Source: Punica granatum
Lineage: Eukaryota; Streptophyta; Magnoliopsida; Myrtales; Lythraceae
Reading direction: 5' to 3'
Assembly: GCF_007655135.1 (NCBI RefSeq)
Contig: NC_045129.1
Coordinates: forward strand, 11,532,001 to 11,596,000
Length of the DNA: 64,000 bases
Shown here one piece after another: positions 22,171 to 34,649 of this stretch; the first letter of the stretch is position 1, and every line of letters starts with the position of its first letter. Below the pieces are notes generated by a model that saw nothing but the letters and a program-made list of their open reading frames with translations, was not told the DNA's origin and searched no databases. Position numbers and translations under genes: made by a program.

Positions 22171-24419
22171 ATGCCGATTGAGATGCCCAGAGGCCTGCCG
22201 TTCTCGGTGGACACGTGGACCCAGGCTTCGCAGAGGAAGCGGCACCATTTCCTCACGCACGCCCACCGGGATCACTCTGTCGGGATCGCCAATTTCACCA
22301 ACCGGATATACTCTACTCGCCTGACTCAGTCGCTCGTCCTTCAGCACTTCCCTCGGGTTCGAGCTTTCCGGCTGCTCCTTGTTTGTTCGAAAGATTGAGC
22401 TCTGAATCTTTTACGAAATTGAACCCAAATTTGGGATGTTTTGCAGCTTGATGGTTCGTTGTTCGTGAACATTGAGGTGGGGCAATCGATCGTTATTGAT
22501 GATCCCGATGGGCAGCATTTTACGGTGGCTGCTTTCGATGCCAATCATTGCCCCGGTACGTGATTGTGATTGCTCATCTCCTCCATCGGGCTCTGGCCTG
22601 TCAGGCCTGTCATCAGATTTTGAGCTGATGTAAATCTTTAGGTTATAGGGTTTTAGGCAAATCAGACATGTTGCTTCTGCAGTTCGTGACTGTGGCAGCG
22701 CTTCGCCTCCAATAGTGTGATGCATATTCGAGTCACTAATGGCCGTAGAATCGATTCATTGACATCGATATTCTGGGGCAGTTTTCATATGACAACAGTT
22801 TTGAAGATGCTTTTGTCCGATGATTTATCCGCGTTGGATTTCTAAACTTCAGGAGCTGTAATGTTCTTGTTTGAGGGCGAGTTTGGTAACGTTCTGCACA
22901 CGGTGATTGCAGACTCACCCCTGAGTGCCTGCAAAACTTACCAGCAAAGTACGTTGGCAGAAAAGGAGAAGAGCCCATGTGCCGACTTGATTATGTTTTC
23001 TTGGACTGTACGTTTGGTAAATACACACAAAGGATGCCCAGCAAATATTCAGCGATTAGACAGGTATAGATTTGGAGATTGCCGGGGGTTGATGCGCTTA
23101 TTAACTTGTGTTTTTGTTGTTAATCGAGCCAATCATGAACTTTATTGAAAGATCTAGTTCTAGGACCTTAAATCATTTGGGGTTAAATAGGTAGGAAGTA
23201 TGAAATGAAAAGTATATATAGTTATTACCATTACATGTCAATATTGCAGGTACTCAACTGTATATGGAAGCACCCTGATGCCCCAGTAGTTTATTTGACT
23301 TGTGACCTACTCGGTCAGGAGGAAATTCTAGATGAGGTGTCGAGGACTTTTGGGTCCAAGATATATGTGGATAAAGTTGTCCACCCGGAATTTTTCCAAG
23401 CTTTGTCCCTCACATATCCAGAAGTACTCTCTGGAGACTCATCTTCACGGTTCCATTTGTTCGATGGGTTCCCCAGATTTTACGAGAGAGCAAAAGCGAA
23501 GCTTGAAGAGGCAAAAGTGAATTCCCAGCCCGAGCCTCTTATAATCCGACCTTCAACACAGTGGTATGCATGCGAGGAGGAGTCCTCGCAGGCAGACGTC
23601 AAAATGAGGCAGAAATTTTACGAAGAAGTTAAGGACCAGTTTGGTGTTTGGCATGTCTGTTATTCAATGCACTCATCCAAGGAAGAGCTCGAGTGGGCCC
23701 TGCAGCTATTGGCGCCTAAGTGGGTGGCCTCGACAACACCGAATTGCTGGGCTATGGAGTTGGACTATGTTAGGAAGAACTGTTTGGCAAGTAAAATTCC
23801 TACGAACGACCCTTTGTGGAAGATTTTAGATATTGGAAAGGGAACCCCATTAGATACCGAGGACACTTGTGAAGACGTGCATTGCTCATCGTCACAAGTG
23901 ATTGCAGAGCTAACTCAAACTTCTGTTGCAGCAGAAGTGCAGCATCAAGGGAAAGTGTCCATGATTAGGAAAGAGTTGATCAATTCGTCTCCTCCATGTA
24001 AACGGCCGAATCTGACCTTATTCGGCAGAGCCAGACTTGGCACTCAAGATTCTACTAATTCTTCTCCACTGAAAGAAGTGAGAAGCCCTCGCCCAAATGG
24101 GAGACCCCCACAAACGGTTCAGGTGTCGAACAAATTAGAAGATGAAGTCTCATGCCAAGAGAGAGACGCCAAATGGAATTGCGAGGAACTGGAGGAAAGA
24201 CAGGAAGAGGAGGCAGATGTTAAAGAGGTACATACTCAGATTTCAGGTGAGAAAGAGCGCGAAAATCGTAAGGCTTTCCCTTCCTCTCCTGTATGGTTGT
24301 CGAAGAGCTTTAGCGACAGCTTTAGAAAGTTGTACAGATCAAGGAACGTGCCTGTGCCACAGCCTCTTCCTTCGCTAGTCGAGCTTAATGCCAGCAGACG
24401 CACCAAGAGGAGTTTCTGA
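22171..24419 (+). CDS. Apollo/SNM1-type 5' exonuclease (metallo-beta-lactamase/beta-CASP), frameshifted
   Basis: Four exons: 22171-22356, 22447-22555, 22853-23063 and 23250-24419. The protein starts MPIEMPRGLPFSVDTW. It carries the metal-binding motif HAHRDH (residues 30-35), then DANHCPG (93-99), and in exon 4 a beta-CASP region with YLTCDLLGQEE and a long, less conserved tail. Family members trim DNA 5' ends at telomeres and crosslinks. Summed exon length is 1,676 nt, one short of a whole number of codons. The missing base lies at about 22,901/22,902. LHT and the next motif GDCRLTPECLQNLP are in different frames there, just before the aspartate of metallo-beta-lactamase motif 4. As written, translation leaves the frame and stops at 23287-23289 after 181 residues. 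With one base restored the product would be 558 residues. This is either a sequence error or a recent loss-of-function mutation. Confidence 0.85.
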
Positions 24420-24982
24420 GAGTTCTCATTGATCATTTAACCATTTATTGGAGACTTCCGCCAGGAAGCCTCCCTTCTCGGCAGAATCTTGCCCATACCA
24501 TATATATGTTCTTGTTGGACGGCTTCAGCCTGCTGTTCGGTAAAGAAGCGCAACTTGCACTCGAGTTGGCCCCAATTGAGATTCGATCGGCTCAACAGCA
24601 TGCATTGTCGGTCTACTCAAGACCGAAGAGTTCAAATTTTTTTTTTTTAACTCTTATTAATTTTATACTTGATTGATGTTTTAGCAGCAGCATATACGCT
24701 GATTGGATGTACAGCTACAGGGAGCTGCAACTGTATAGCTGTAAACTGTTGAATTGGTAAACATTCTTAAACTTTTTTTTTTTAATAAGGCATCGCCTTC
24801 GTTTGCCTTCCTCGGCTCGGCCCTTGATCTTTCAAATCCGAAAATTTGAAGAGTTGAGGTGACTCACCGTCAACCACCCTGATCTTTGTCGAAATCACTA
24901 TCAAGGTCGACTGCCTTCAGAGATCTTTGTCATCGATCCAAATCGGTAGTCATGAGTTATTATCGAGCCGCTCTCTTCATTG
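24420..24982. other. 3' flank of the Apollo-like gene
   Basis: Probably 3' untranslated region, then intergenic DNA with T-rich runs. No gene seen. Confidence 0.5.
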
Positions 24983-24990
24983 CATATAAT

Positions 24991-26239
24991 TAGGGGTGTG
25001 CACGGATACCGGGTATACCCGGAACCGGTCGGAATCTACCTGGTAGGGTAGGGTCCGGGTAGCTCGTATTGAAAATAGGGTAGGGTTCGGGTATCAAAAT
25101 AAGGAACCGGTGAAATCCGATTCCGGTTCCGGTTCCGGTTTCAACCTATAGGATACCCAGAACCGGAGTCGAAATTGGTACCCGGAATCGGATGGTAATT
25201 ACTTAAAAAAGAAAAGAAAAGGTAAAGTTAGTCTCATTTTCTGTTAGTCTTAACATAGTTTGGAAGATTGAAGACACAGGACAGGAAGAATCCTAAATCG
25301 CCTCTCGTCTCTGATTCCACCTCCTCTCGTCTCCGTCGGTCGCCTCTCGTCAGTACTCTCCACTCCAGCTCCCCTCCCTTATCGTTCTTCTCGCCTCGGT
25401 TTACGTCCTGGTACGTTGTTCGGCGGGTGCAAAGCTCATCCCGCCCTTATCGCTTTCGCGGTTGCCTGCCTCCCTTTCCCTCTCTTTCGCTCTCCGCCAT
25501 CCCTTCTTTCATTATTGTTGACATCCGATCTCTGCAACCGTAACCTCTTACCGCCTCTACTCCGCATTGCCCAGCTGAATTGAAAGAGGAGAGAGTTTTC
25601 ATTTCTAGGGTTTCCTAATTTTGTTGACTTCCTCTGGCTTAGTTGATTTCCGATTAATTGTCCCCTCTGACGGTGATGGAACCAAATCTTGTTGGGTTTC
25701 TACTGCCCCCTTACCTCCACTCTTGTCTCAGTCCTTGCTTGTGCCTTAATCCCGCTTCTGATTTAATTTGAGGTATTAGGATCTCAAATTTGTTTCAATC
25801 TTGCTGGACTTCGTGATCTTGGTCCTTTGCCGGTAAAATAACTTAGTTAATTGCTCGAATTTGTAATGAGAAGTACACAGGTAGCTTTTTCTACAATTAA
25901 TTCCTTAAATGTTCCTGAGCTGATTTGTGGAAAATAGGTAATGATTATGGTTTTATCTTCTTTAAATATCGAAAAATAATTCCGTAGGGGGTCACATGTT
26001 GTTGATTGAAATAATTTGCGGTGATTACTGATTATGGGTGGGATATCTTCGGTTTTATTTAGCGATATAAAAAAATTTACAGGTTTCAACATGGTACCCG
26101 AAACCTGTGGTATAATACAGGTTCCGATTCTAGGATTCAATAGGGTAGGGTCCGGTTTCAAAATCTTGGAATCGGTCCTTTATAGGGTAGGGTCCGAATA
26201 TCGTGAAAAAAACAGGGTACTCGGAATCAATCACCCCTA
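24991..26239. mobile_element. Non-autonomous hAT-like transposon with 8-bp target duplication
   Basis: The element starts TAGGGGTG and ends CACCCCTA. It is flanked by perfect direct repeats CATATAAT at 24983-24990 and 26240-26247. Subterminal regions at both ends carry repeated GGGTAGGGTCCGG-like blocks and CCGGTTCC repeats. The middle (about 25,260-25,800) is GC-richer and pyrimidine-rich, and looks like the promoter and first exon of a transposase gene, but no transposase domain remains. An 8-bp duplication with short TAGGGGTG ends is the hallmark of hAT elements. It is a 1,249-bp internal-deletion derivative lying between two genes. Confidence 0.85.
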
Positions 26240-26603
26240 CATATAATTATAATTGTGACATTACATAATTTAAAATCTTGAATTATATTCCCGTTGTTGA
26301 AAAGATCGAAAATTAACAAAGGTTTAAGCGCGAGAGACCTTTTGTTGCGACAATTCCAATGTGAGGTTACAATTTCAATCTTCTGCAGAACCCAAAGCAT
26401 GGGAGGCCAGTGGGGGCCCACGTGATATGTTCGGGCTCACATGAACCCGGGTGCACCGAATATTTCTCTCCAGTTTTAGCAGAGGATCAGTCGTCATTCA
26501 TCGCTCATCAGACTACGGACGACGGACGTTAATCTCCAGCAGTACATGACAAACAAAGACGAGCCATCTCGTCATTTACAGCGTCGGAGACTGAGAGGAG
26601 AAA

Positions 26604-26612
26604 ATGCGATGA
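26604..26612 (+). promoter_or_regulatory. Three-codon upstream ORF overlapping the ABCI10 start
   Basis: ATGCGATGA: an ATG-CGA-TGA mini-ORF whose stop codon shares ATGA with the chosen start codon at 26609. If ribosomes start here, termination-reinitiation could set the level of the main protein. The arrangement is seen; a regulatory effect is inference. It would not matter if translation starts at the in-frame ATG at 26546. Confidence 0.45.
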
Positions 26613-28747
26613 ACCTCGGCAACCTCATCCATTCCTCGCTGCCTCGTCTCGCTCCTGCCCGCTCCAATTCTAGCTTCAGGTTTCATTTACCCCGTCTCCC
26701 TGTCTGTGAAATGGTTCATCTTTCAGCTAGGCAATTCTTCGAACATGTCGTGCTCGGTCTTGGTAGAATAAGAATCCGCGGTACTGCCATTTGGGGGGTC
26801 TTTTACGGTTGAGCTCATCTTTCTTCTTGAAGGGACAATGGGTGTGAGAACGCTGCCGCCATTGAAGCCCGGAACGTCAATTTCTCAATCTCCACGAGGC
26901 AGGGGGCCACTGTGCCGATTCTCACGGACTGCTCCCTCACCGTCCCTTCCGGGCAGCTCTGGATGCTCCTCGGTCCAAACGGCTGTGGAAAGTCCACCCT
27001 TTTGAGGGTACCTCTCGCTCTCACTCTCATTTGGCAGTCAGTCAGCTGACGAATCTCTGAAGTCTGAACTATCGATGCTGGAGTGCTGCTATGAGAAAAA
27101 TCATGATAACTAGCTCAAAGTGCTTTTTAAGGGTTAGCCCAGTAATTTAGTTTCATTAAGTTTGGTGCAATGCTTTTGAAATTTTATACTCCTGTAATTC
27201 AGTCACGCCTGTGTGACTGTCTAGTGCAAAAGATATAGTGAATTATAAGTTTCTGGTGAAAGAAATGGATCTTAGTTTCGACATTTTACCCCCTTTCAAG
27301 CCTCGTGGTTCTTTTTAGGGTCGTCAGTTGGCAACATGAAGAATTCAGAAGTAGATATGGGTTTTTTATGATCCTTCGAGGAACCGTAATTGGTGAACCT
27401 TCTTGCTGATTTGGCTGTCCTTTGTTGAACTGTTCAGATTCTTGCCGGTCTGTTGACACCCACGAATGGGAAAGTGTATGTTAAGAGGCCGAAGAACTAT
27501 GTTTTCCAGAATCCTGATCATCAGGTTGGTTTTTTTATCTGTTTGCTCGTTGCCTGGGAGAAATAAATTCTGTGAACTGTTTTGTAGGGAGAGTTCTTTA
27601 GCATGTAGAGTTTAGAAGATGATGGGGAGTCCTCTTGTCCCTGTTTTCAAGATTGAAGCTAAATTTTAAAGCTTTTTCGAAGTATGAGGGTTCCTTTCTG
27701 CTATAAACGATCATAGAGCCTCCATAGCATATTCCTCCCAGTGGTTGCTCCACCAACTTAAATTATATGGCATGAGTTCCAGCAGAGAGTTATGATCACT
27801 TATGAATATGGTGCATGGAATAGTAGACTGAATTTGCATCATTTTGCCTCTACCTTTATGAAATTGCTACATTGGCTGAACTTAGATGGAGATTGTAAAA
27901 TGTAAGATATGATAAGAAGTTCTGTGCTCTTTAACTTGTATTCTAACCATATAACGGCTTTCACATAATATCTCAAAGAGTTTCAAAGATAAATAGTGAA
28001 GGCAGAACCTTCTGATATTTCAGGTAGTAATGCCTACTGTTGAAGCTGACGTGGCATTTGGCCTTGGAAAGTCGGGCTTCACCTCCATGGAAGTCAGGTC
28101 CAAAGTGCTAAAAGCTTTGGATGCTGTCGGCATGTCTGATTATATGCAAGTAGGTTACTACTACTGTGACTCTCAATTCTCACAGTTTGGGGGAAATTGT
28201 TCGAAGAATCATGTTTTTGATGATTTGAACTTATGCATTTTTGTTATGTTTCTAGTAGATAAAGAAGTCCTTTGCTGGATTAACTGTTTATGTTCTGCTG
28301 GCTTTGCAGAGGCCGATTCAAACTCTTAGTGGTGGTCAGAAACAAAGGGTCGCCATAGCTGGCGCTTTAGCTGAAGCATGCAAGGTGTTGCTACTGGACG
28401 AGCTAACAACTTTTTTGGATGAAAGCGATCAGGTACTCATTTTGTTGCTCGATGACATACTTAATGATATAGTTATGCTCGATTACAATCTTCAGATGAA
28501 TTGAAGGATAGGTTGTACCTCTTCTTGCTCATACTAGATTGGCGTAATCAGAGCAGTCAAGAATTGTCTGGAAAAATCCGAAGAAGTTACAGCACTGTGG
28601 GTAACGCATCGCTTGGAGGAACTCGAGTATGCGGATGGAGCTATTTATATGGAAGATGGGAAGGTCATCAAGCGTGGTGACCCAATGAGGATAATGAATT
28701 TCATCAGAGCTAAGCAATCCTCTTATAGCAACCAAATAAATTCTTAG
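26609..28747 (+). CDS. ABCI10: ABC transporter I family member 10, chloroplast ATPase
   Basis: Six exons: 26609-26679, 26833-27007, 27438-27524, 28024-28149, 28310-28432 and 28538-28747, giving 263 residues. It begins with a Ser/Arg-rich probable chloroplast transit peptide. The ABC ATPase domain has Walker [10 protein letters not shown] (71-79), the Q-loop region FQNPDHQ, signature LSGGQKQR (159-166), Walker B VLLLDE (179-184) and the H-loop in WVTHRLEEL (His218). It has no membrane segments. In plants this protein is thought to work with ABCI11 and the membrane protein ABCI12 as a chloroplast transporter resembling bacterial ECF modules, and it is essential in Arabidopsis. An in-frame ATG at 26546 could add 21 residues. 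All exon phases close without forcing. Confidence 0.92.
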
Positions 28748-29930
28748 TGAGTCATGACCTGATATTCTTGGAAGATCCGCCTTCGTAGAGTATCATCATG
28801 CTTGTCTAAAGCATATACAACAAAATTAGGCAAAGGTAAGCTGAAGCAAGGTAAGATCAATCCATTTCTAGATTGATCTCCCGCACAGCTGCAATTAACT
28901 GCAGAGCTGCTGCAGACAGCCTAGATTAGATTGGTACCGATCCCGTTTTCCTTGACACGTCTTCATGTCATGAATAGGTCATCCATGTATTTATTCTCCA
29001 CCACGATGGGGGTGGGGTGCATTTGTATGATTGAAAACATTAAGACCTTTCGATGCGATCAGCGTCATAAATCGAGATGAGTTGGTATGGATTTGTTAGG
29101 GTGAAACAGGACGTGTTTGTATTGGCATGTGATTTTCCAAAGCTTGTACGTACGTACATAAATAGTGGTTCAGGAAATGTTCTACCAATCTCATGAGCAG
29201 ATGGAAGTGCTCGATTTCTTGTAAAGCTCGAAACCGCGACACTTCTCAGTTCTCATACTCGGAGCATCCGACTAGTTTTCTTGAGCTCTGTATAAGACCG
29301 ATAATATTTGACCGAGTCGCTAAGTAGCAGTGCAGTTGAGAAGATGCATGTGTTTGGATGCATGGTGGTGGGTGGTTCCTCATCCACTATAGCTAAAATA
29401 CTGCTCTTGGCTGACTATTTGACTTTCCTTCTTCGACCAATACCATGTTTGGCAGGCTTGAACAGATTTGTTCAATATCATTCTATTCTATTTGGGTGTT
29501 TCAAACATGTAGTAATATATATATATATATATATATAGATATTATGAAGAGATTTTTCTTTACATTCGGTCTATTATTGATGTAATTTTATTACTTTCGC
29601 ATTCGTTTTAGCAATATGTTCTTTTTTTATGCATGACAGAGGAAATGTTAACTCATCACGAACTCAAATGCTGGCATCTTCGATCTATTTCGCTGTTGTT
29701 TGGGTCTACGGATCAGTTGATATGGCTTATTACGTCCTACTAATGCTTTAAATATCCATAAGAGGGAACATTTATGATGAAATATCTTAAAAAGAAAAAA
29801 AAAATTATAGAGGAAAAAAAGAATTTGTCGATATTTTTTTTAAAAAAAAATTTCATATCATATTATTGAAAAATTCAATAAGGAGTTGACTTTTCGGTCA
29901 AAAATGGCTATGAGGGGAATCAATTCACAA
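28748..29930. other. Intergenic region between ABCI10 and GONST1
   Basis: 3' untranslated DNA followed by intergenic sequence. A (TA)n microsatellite occupies about 29,515-29,537 and A-rich runs lie at 29,790-29,870. No gene seen. Confidence 0.5.
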
Positions 29931-30186
29931 CGACGCAGCAAGAACAGAAAGAGCTCTCCCTTTTAATGGCTGCAATCACAGCGCTCCTCTCTGCGCTTTC
30001 ATCAGCCATCTGAAGACGAACCAGAAGCAGAGGAAGAAGGAGGAGGAGAAGAAGAAGAAGGACGAAACCTTTTCCCCTTTCAACCTTCCTCCCTCTCTCT
30101 CTCTGCTGTCACGGCGGCAGCATAGCCTCAGCTCGCCGCTGGCACGATCCGAAGTCTCCGGGCTAGCCATCTGTGTCGTCAGAAGG
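29931..30186 (+). promoter_or_regulatory. Probable non-coding first exon of GONST1 with short upstream ORF
   Basis: A purine- then CT-rich leader ends at a strong donor (AGAAG|GTAAGC, 30186/30187). The matching acceptor GTGTAG ends at 31346, 13 bp before the start codon, giving a leader intron of about 1.16 kb. A 15-codon upstream ORF (29966-30013) lies in the leader if transcription starts before it. The exact transcription start cannot be read from sequence. Confidence 0.5.
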
Positions 30187-31359
30187 TAAGCAGTCCAGCT
30201 CGCTATCACTTTCCTGCGGGTAAATCTCTTCAGCAATCCACTACGAATCTCTGTTGCCGGTTCGTCTCAGCTGCCGCGACTTCTTCTTGTTTGGAATGGA
30301 TCATTTTTCAGTGGTCGATTCAGATGCTGTGCTACCGCTCAGAGTGGCGAGGATTAGCGTTGCATCAGAATCAATTGCGAAAGCAACGAATTTATGATGC
30401 TCGTTGACGAGTTAATCGAAGATCAAATCCGCAATTAGTTTCCTTTTGTAGCTCTTTCAATGATTGAGTTGAGTTTACTCGACTGCTCTTCGGCCATTCA
30501 AAGTATCTGAAGTGCTATTTCTTGCTTAAACTTAAATTGGTAAACATCAGAGGTTGAGGAGGCAGATTGAGATTATGTTTCCTCCCTAAATTTGGTTATC
30601 TGTACGACTAGGATTCTGATCAGAGCTTACATTCCGATCATCTGCCTAGACTAGGTTTATTGGTTGGAGAATTACGACTGAAAATATGGAAGCTTCGAGT
30701 TTTATGTCTGTTTGTTCTGCGACTGAATATTCTTCTTCTTTGCGGTGGAATTAAGCAGTTTTGGGAGCTCGGGTAATCATCTTTCTGTGAAAGCGCACTC
30801 TGGATGCTTAGAGGATGACAACAAAAGATTAAAGATCACGACTAATATAGGAAATTATTATACTGGTCTGCGCTTTGATAGAAAGTTGATAGCAGGTGTG
30901 TTGAAGGCTTTCATCCTTTGATAACTGAAACCACTGTCATTTGTCTTACAAATTAGCCATTCTCTTTCTTTTTCATTGTCAGTCATCCTACTATTTGAAT
31001 GTTTTTGTGGTCGGAGAAGATGTAGCCTCTCTGCAATTTCCTCTTTCTAGTGTATGCTCTGAAATTTTTTTTTTTCAGTGGATTATGTGCTGTTATATTA
31101 AGTTAATTTAAAGTAGAAGAACTAGGGAAATAATTGTTTTAGAGTTTTTTTTTCCTTGCTCAGTTGAGTGCTTTTTCTTTAGGTGAAGGTTTTCATGCAT
31201 CAAACTCTTCAGCTTGTGAGAATTAACAACATTGTAAATTTTGAATAAAATGCCCATGAAATAATTGACTCAGTATTCATTTGAAAAACTTACAAGTCTG
31301 GTGCTTATCTTTGACTAAATGTTTGTCTTTTCCTTGTCTTGTGTAGATCATCGTCCAAA

Positions 31360-34300
31360 ATGAAGCCTTTTGAAAATGGTGGGACTGACTTAGAAGGTGG
31401 TAGGGTCGAGAGAGAGAGACAAAAATCAACAAGGGGCAACAGAGTAGTTAGAATACCCAATCAAGCTTTATTGTCTGGTTTTGCATATTGCATTTCATCC
31501 TGCAGCATGATACTGGTCAACAAGTATGTGCTGTCAAGCTATGATTTTAATGCTGGCATATTTTTGATGCTTTACCAGGTAATTCTTTTTGAGTTCAGAG
31601 TAGATGGATTGTGTTATTTGATATATCTCACTCCTGACTATATGAGTATTTTGGCAATGCAGAATCTCATCTCCGTTATTATCGTGTCTGCGCTGAGTTT
31701 TCTTGGTGTGATATCAACAGAACCGCTGACATTGAGATTGATCAAGGTCTGGCTGCCTGTCAATTTTATATTCGTTGGAATGCTTATAACAAGTATGTTT
31801 AGGTAGGTATTCTATATTTCTCCAGTTGCCAAAATACTGCTTTTGTTCTGTTTTTCCATATAAAACATTCCGTGGCATTCACAATCCTCCTCGTCTATAT
31901 AAATTGCCTAATGTTTCCTATCTTTTTGCAGTTTAAGGTACATCAATGTAGCCATGGTCACAGTCCTGAAGAATGTTACAAATGTGATTACCGCACTTGG
32001 AGAAATGTACCTATTCAGTAAGCACCACGACAGTAGAGTTTGGGCTGCTTTGTTTTTGATGGTATGTTATGGGGTTGAACTATTTATCTCTGCATTTGGT
32101 CTGGTTTCTTCCAAGTGATATGTCTTGCATTAGTTCAGAAGTTCTTCACATTGGTCTTATTGATGTGTAAGAAACGTAACAGGAACAGACATTGTATTGC
32201 TGCTTAGTGGCTGATTGTTAATGAGTCATTTTTTTGCCATGATAAACTGTAGATGCATTTTAGTATTGAATGAAGTGATCTGAAGAGTTACATCACAAAC
32301 GTTGCAGATTATTTCAGCAATTTCTGGAGGGATTACAGATCTATCTTTTCATGCTGTTGGCTATGCGTGGCAGATTACAAATTGTTTCTTGACGGCATCA
32401 TACTCGGTGAGTACCTACAATATTTTGATATCAGCTTGAAGATGGTCAAGATTATTATTTAAAGTGCTTTCTGTAGCATGAAGGCAATTCTACTATCCAT
32501 ACATATTCCATCAAATATGTTAGCCCTTGACATAAGTTTAGCTTGCCAACCTGTTACAAATGTTTTGTCACTTCATTAGCAATTTATTGACCGGCCTTTC
32601 CTTTGTGTCTAGTCTGGTCGATACTGGCCGTTCCCTTGAACTCGATAATGGCAATAATTCTTGAACTGAAAAGTTAGCATCACTTAGTAATGTTTCGAAT
32701 TATAAATTTGAGTTTAATTTTCTCTCTTTGTTTTAGTTGATCCACCGGTAATAGCAATGTTTAATCATTCTCTCGCGTTCTAGTTCTCTATCTAAGTAAC
32801 TTATAAATTCTGGTGCAGCTGACACTGCGTAGGGTAATGGATACGGCAAAGCAAGTCACGAAATCTGGAAACTTGAATGAATTCTCGATGGTCTTGCTAA
32901 ACAATACCCTCTCCCTGCCCCTTGGAGTTATTCTCGTATTTGTATTCAATGAGGTGGATTATCTTGTCAATACGTGAGTCTTTCTCTTTTTATTAAAGCT
33001 TATTATCTACGTACCAAACTCGATATAAATCATCCTGAAGTTCTTGCTTACATGATAAATGTGCCTCTGTCACCTCATTATGGAGTGAAGAGTTTGACAG
33101 ATGGAAAACGACCAAGTTTTTTTTGTCATTGTTGATTTTAAGATATATATTCTTTTGCACTTCCCTTCTTACCTGGACGGTCAACATCTGTTATATGACT
33201 AAAGAGTGGTCAGGACATAGAAGCAGCTTTAGAACAAATTTGCTTCAATCTGATATCAGTTCTCCTTTTAAATGGAGTAAAATCTCTCGGCATAGTCCTT
33301 TGGCGTAGAATTTATTTTTTTAGCATGAGCTTGCATGCTTCTTTCTACTCGAGAGAAATTTTTTCAGTTCTTCTCTTCGGGCATCAAGAAAATTGCTTTT
33401 CCAGGCAGATGTTTAAAAATCCTCATCCACTGGTGATGAAATGTCCCTCATCCACTGGTGATGATATGTCCTCATCCACTGATGATGAATGTCCATTTGT
33501 GAATGAAAGTCAAGTTTGATTGGGCTATCGATTCATGTTTATAAATTATTCTGAAAATTCTTTTTCTAATTCTGGTTTTCTGTTTTGTCTAATTTGCAGA
33601 CCGCTTTTGAAATTACCAACCTTCTGGTTGGTGATGACATTTAGCGGATTTCTAGGCCTGGCAATAAGCTTCACTTCTATGTGGTTTCTTCACCAAACGG
33701 GGGCCACAACCTATAGGTATCTCTCTCTAGTCTTAATTTCTTTGTTTCAGTTCAGCAAAGACTGTTGTGTCATCTGGGAGCTCCCCAAGTACTTTGAAGC
33801 ACCTGAGCACTACTTCAGAACTTGAAGAAACCTCTTAAGTGCACTTTCTGCAATCATTTGTCGGGCACATCCTAGTCAAGGAAAAGAGAAACATGAAATA
33901 TTTGGTTTGAGAAAACTGATATTAACTTCCGGAATTCCATATTTCCTCGTTTGTGAAAAATGAGAACAATAGAAGCCTGTTGGTATCGCACTCCAGAATT
34001 GCTTTGGATGATGAAGGGAATGGAAAGGGAAAATCTGATGACATTTCTCTCGAACTAAATACCCAAGAAAATGATGTGCACACTTATTACAGTAAACTGA
34101 ATCATGATATTTAGTTCCTCTACTCTCTTCTTTGTGAGTCTTTATCCAATCAAAATGGAGATTATCATGGACATCTCATGTCTTACTTGAACAGTTATAG
34201 CAAGACAGATTTTGGCGGTGTTTGAAAGCAATTTAATTTAGATTAAGTGCGTAATTGTTAAGTGTTGATTCTGAGAGAAATAAGGCAAAGAAGGTGAGGA

Positions 34301-34649
34301 AGGAGTGGGAAGGGGAACATCTGATGTCTAACTACACATCATCTATGGTTACTGAGACGCAATCTGCAGTCTTGTAGGTTCATTGAATAAGATACCACTG
34401 TCTGTTGCTGGGATCGTCCTGTTCAAAGTCCCCACTAGTTTGGAAAATTCGGCCAGCATCTTCTTTGGTAAGTTCACTGCTGTTAATTATAACAAATTTT
34501 CTTGTAACTTTTGGTAGATTCATCCCTAAAGTCGAAGACTTCCGAACTTTTATGCACCTCTCATTTCATGGAATTGAAGCAACCTTATACTTCCAGGTCT
34601 CTTGGCTGGAGTCTTTTTCGCTCGAGCAAAAATGCGGGAGAGATCTTAA
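31360..34649 (+). CDS. GONST1: GDP-mannose transporter, GONST1 type
   Basis: Eight coding exons: 31360-31578, 31663-31802, 31932-32061, 32308-32406, 32819-32973, 33600-33716, 34370-34467 and 34597-34649, giving 336 residues (Arabidopsis GONST1 has 333). It is a multi-pass nucleotide-sugar transporter of the drug/metabolite superfamily, beginning MKPFENGGTDLEGG. Hydrophobic helices start at LLSGFAYCISSCSMILVNK and run through WFLHQTGATTYS. The GSLNK sequence (about residues 290-294) is the plant form of the GALNK motif that binds GDP-mannose in yeast Vrg4. The C-terminus ends KMRERS, basic and cytosolic. It imports GDP-mannose into the Golgi for glycosylation of sphingolipids and polysaccharides. 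Length and sequence favour GONST1 over GONST2, which has an N-terminal extension. Confidence 0.93.
33416..33494 (+). repeat. Three tandem copies of a CATCCACTGGTGATGA unit
   Basis: Within a GONST1 intron, CATCCACTGGTGATGA, CATCCACTGGTGATGA and CATCCACTGATGATGA follow each other at a period of about 25 bp. Each unit is itself partly palindromic. It is not translated. Confidence 0.8.

Noticed and set aside
22861..22904. Short intron to explain the Apollo frameshift
   Set aside because: GT at 22886 and CAG at 22909-22911 would make an intron of about 26 bp, far below plant minimum, and would remove the catalytic GD.
33416..33494. Three evenly spaced repeats considered as a CRISPR-like array
   Set aside because: Only three imperfect units, spacers of under 10 bp, within an intron of a plant gene.
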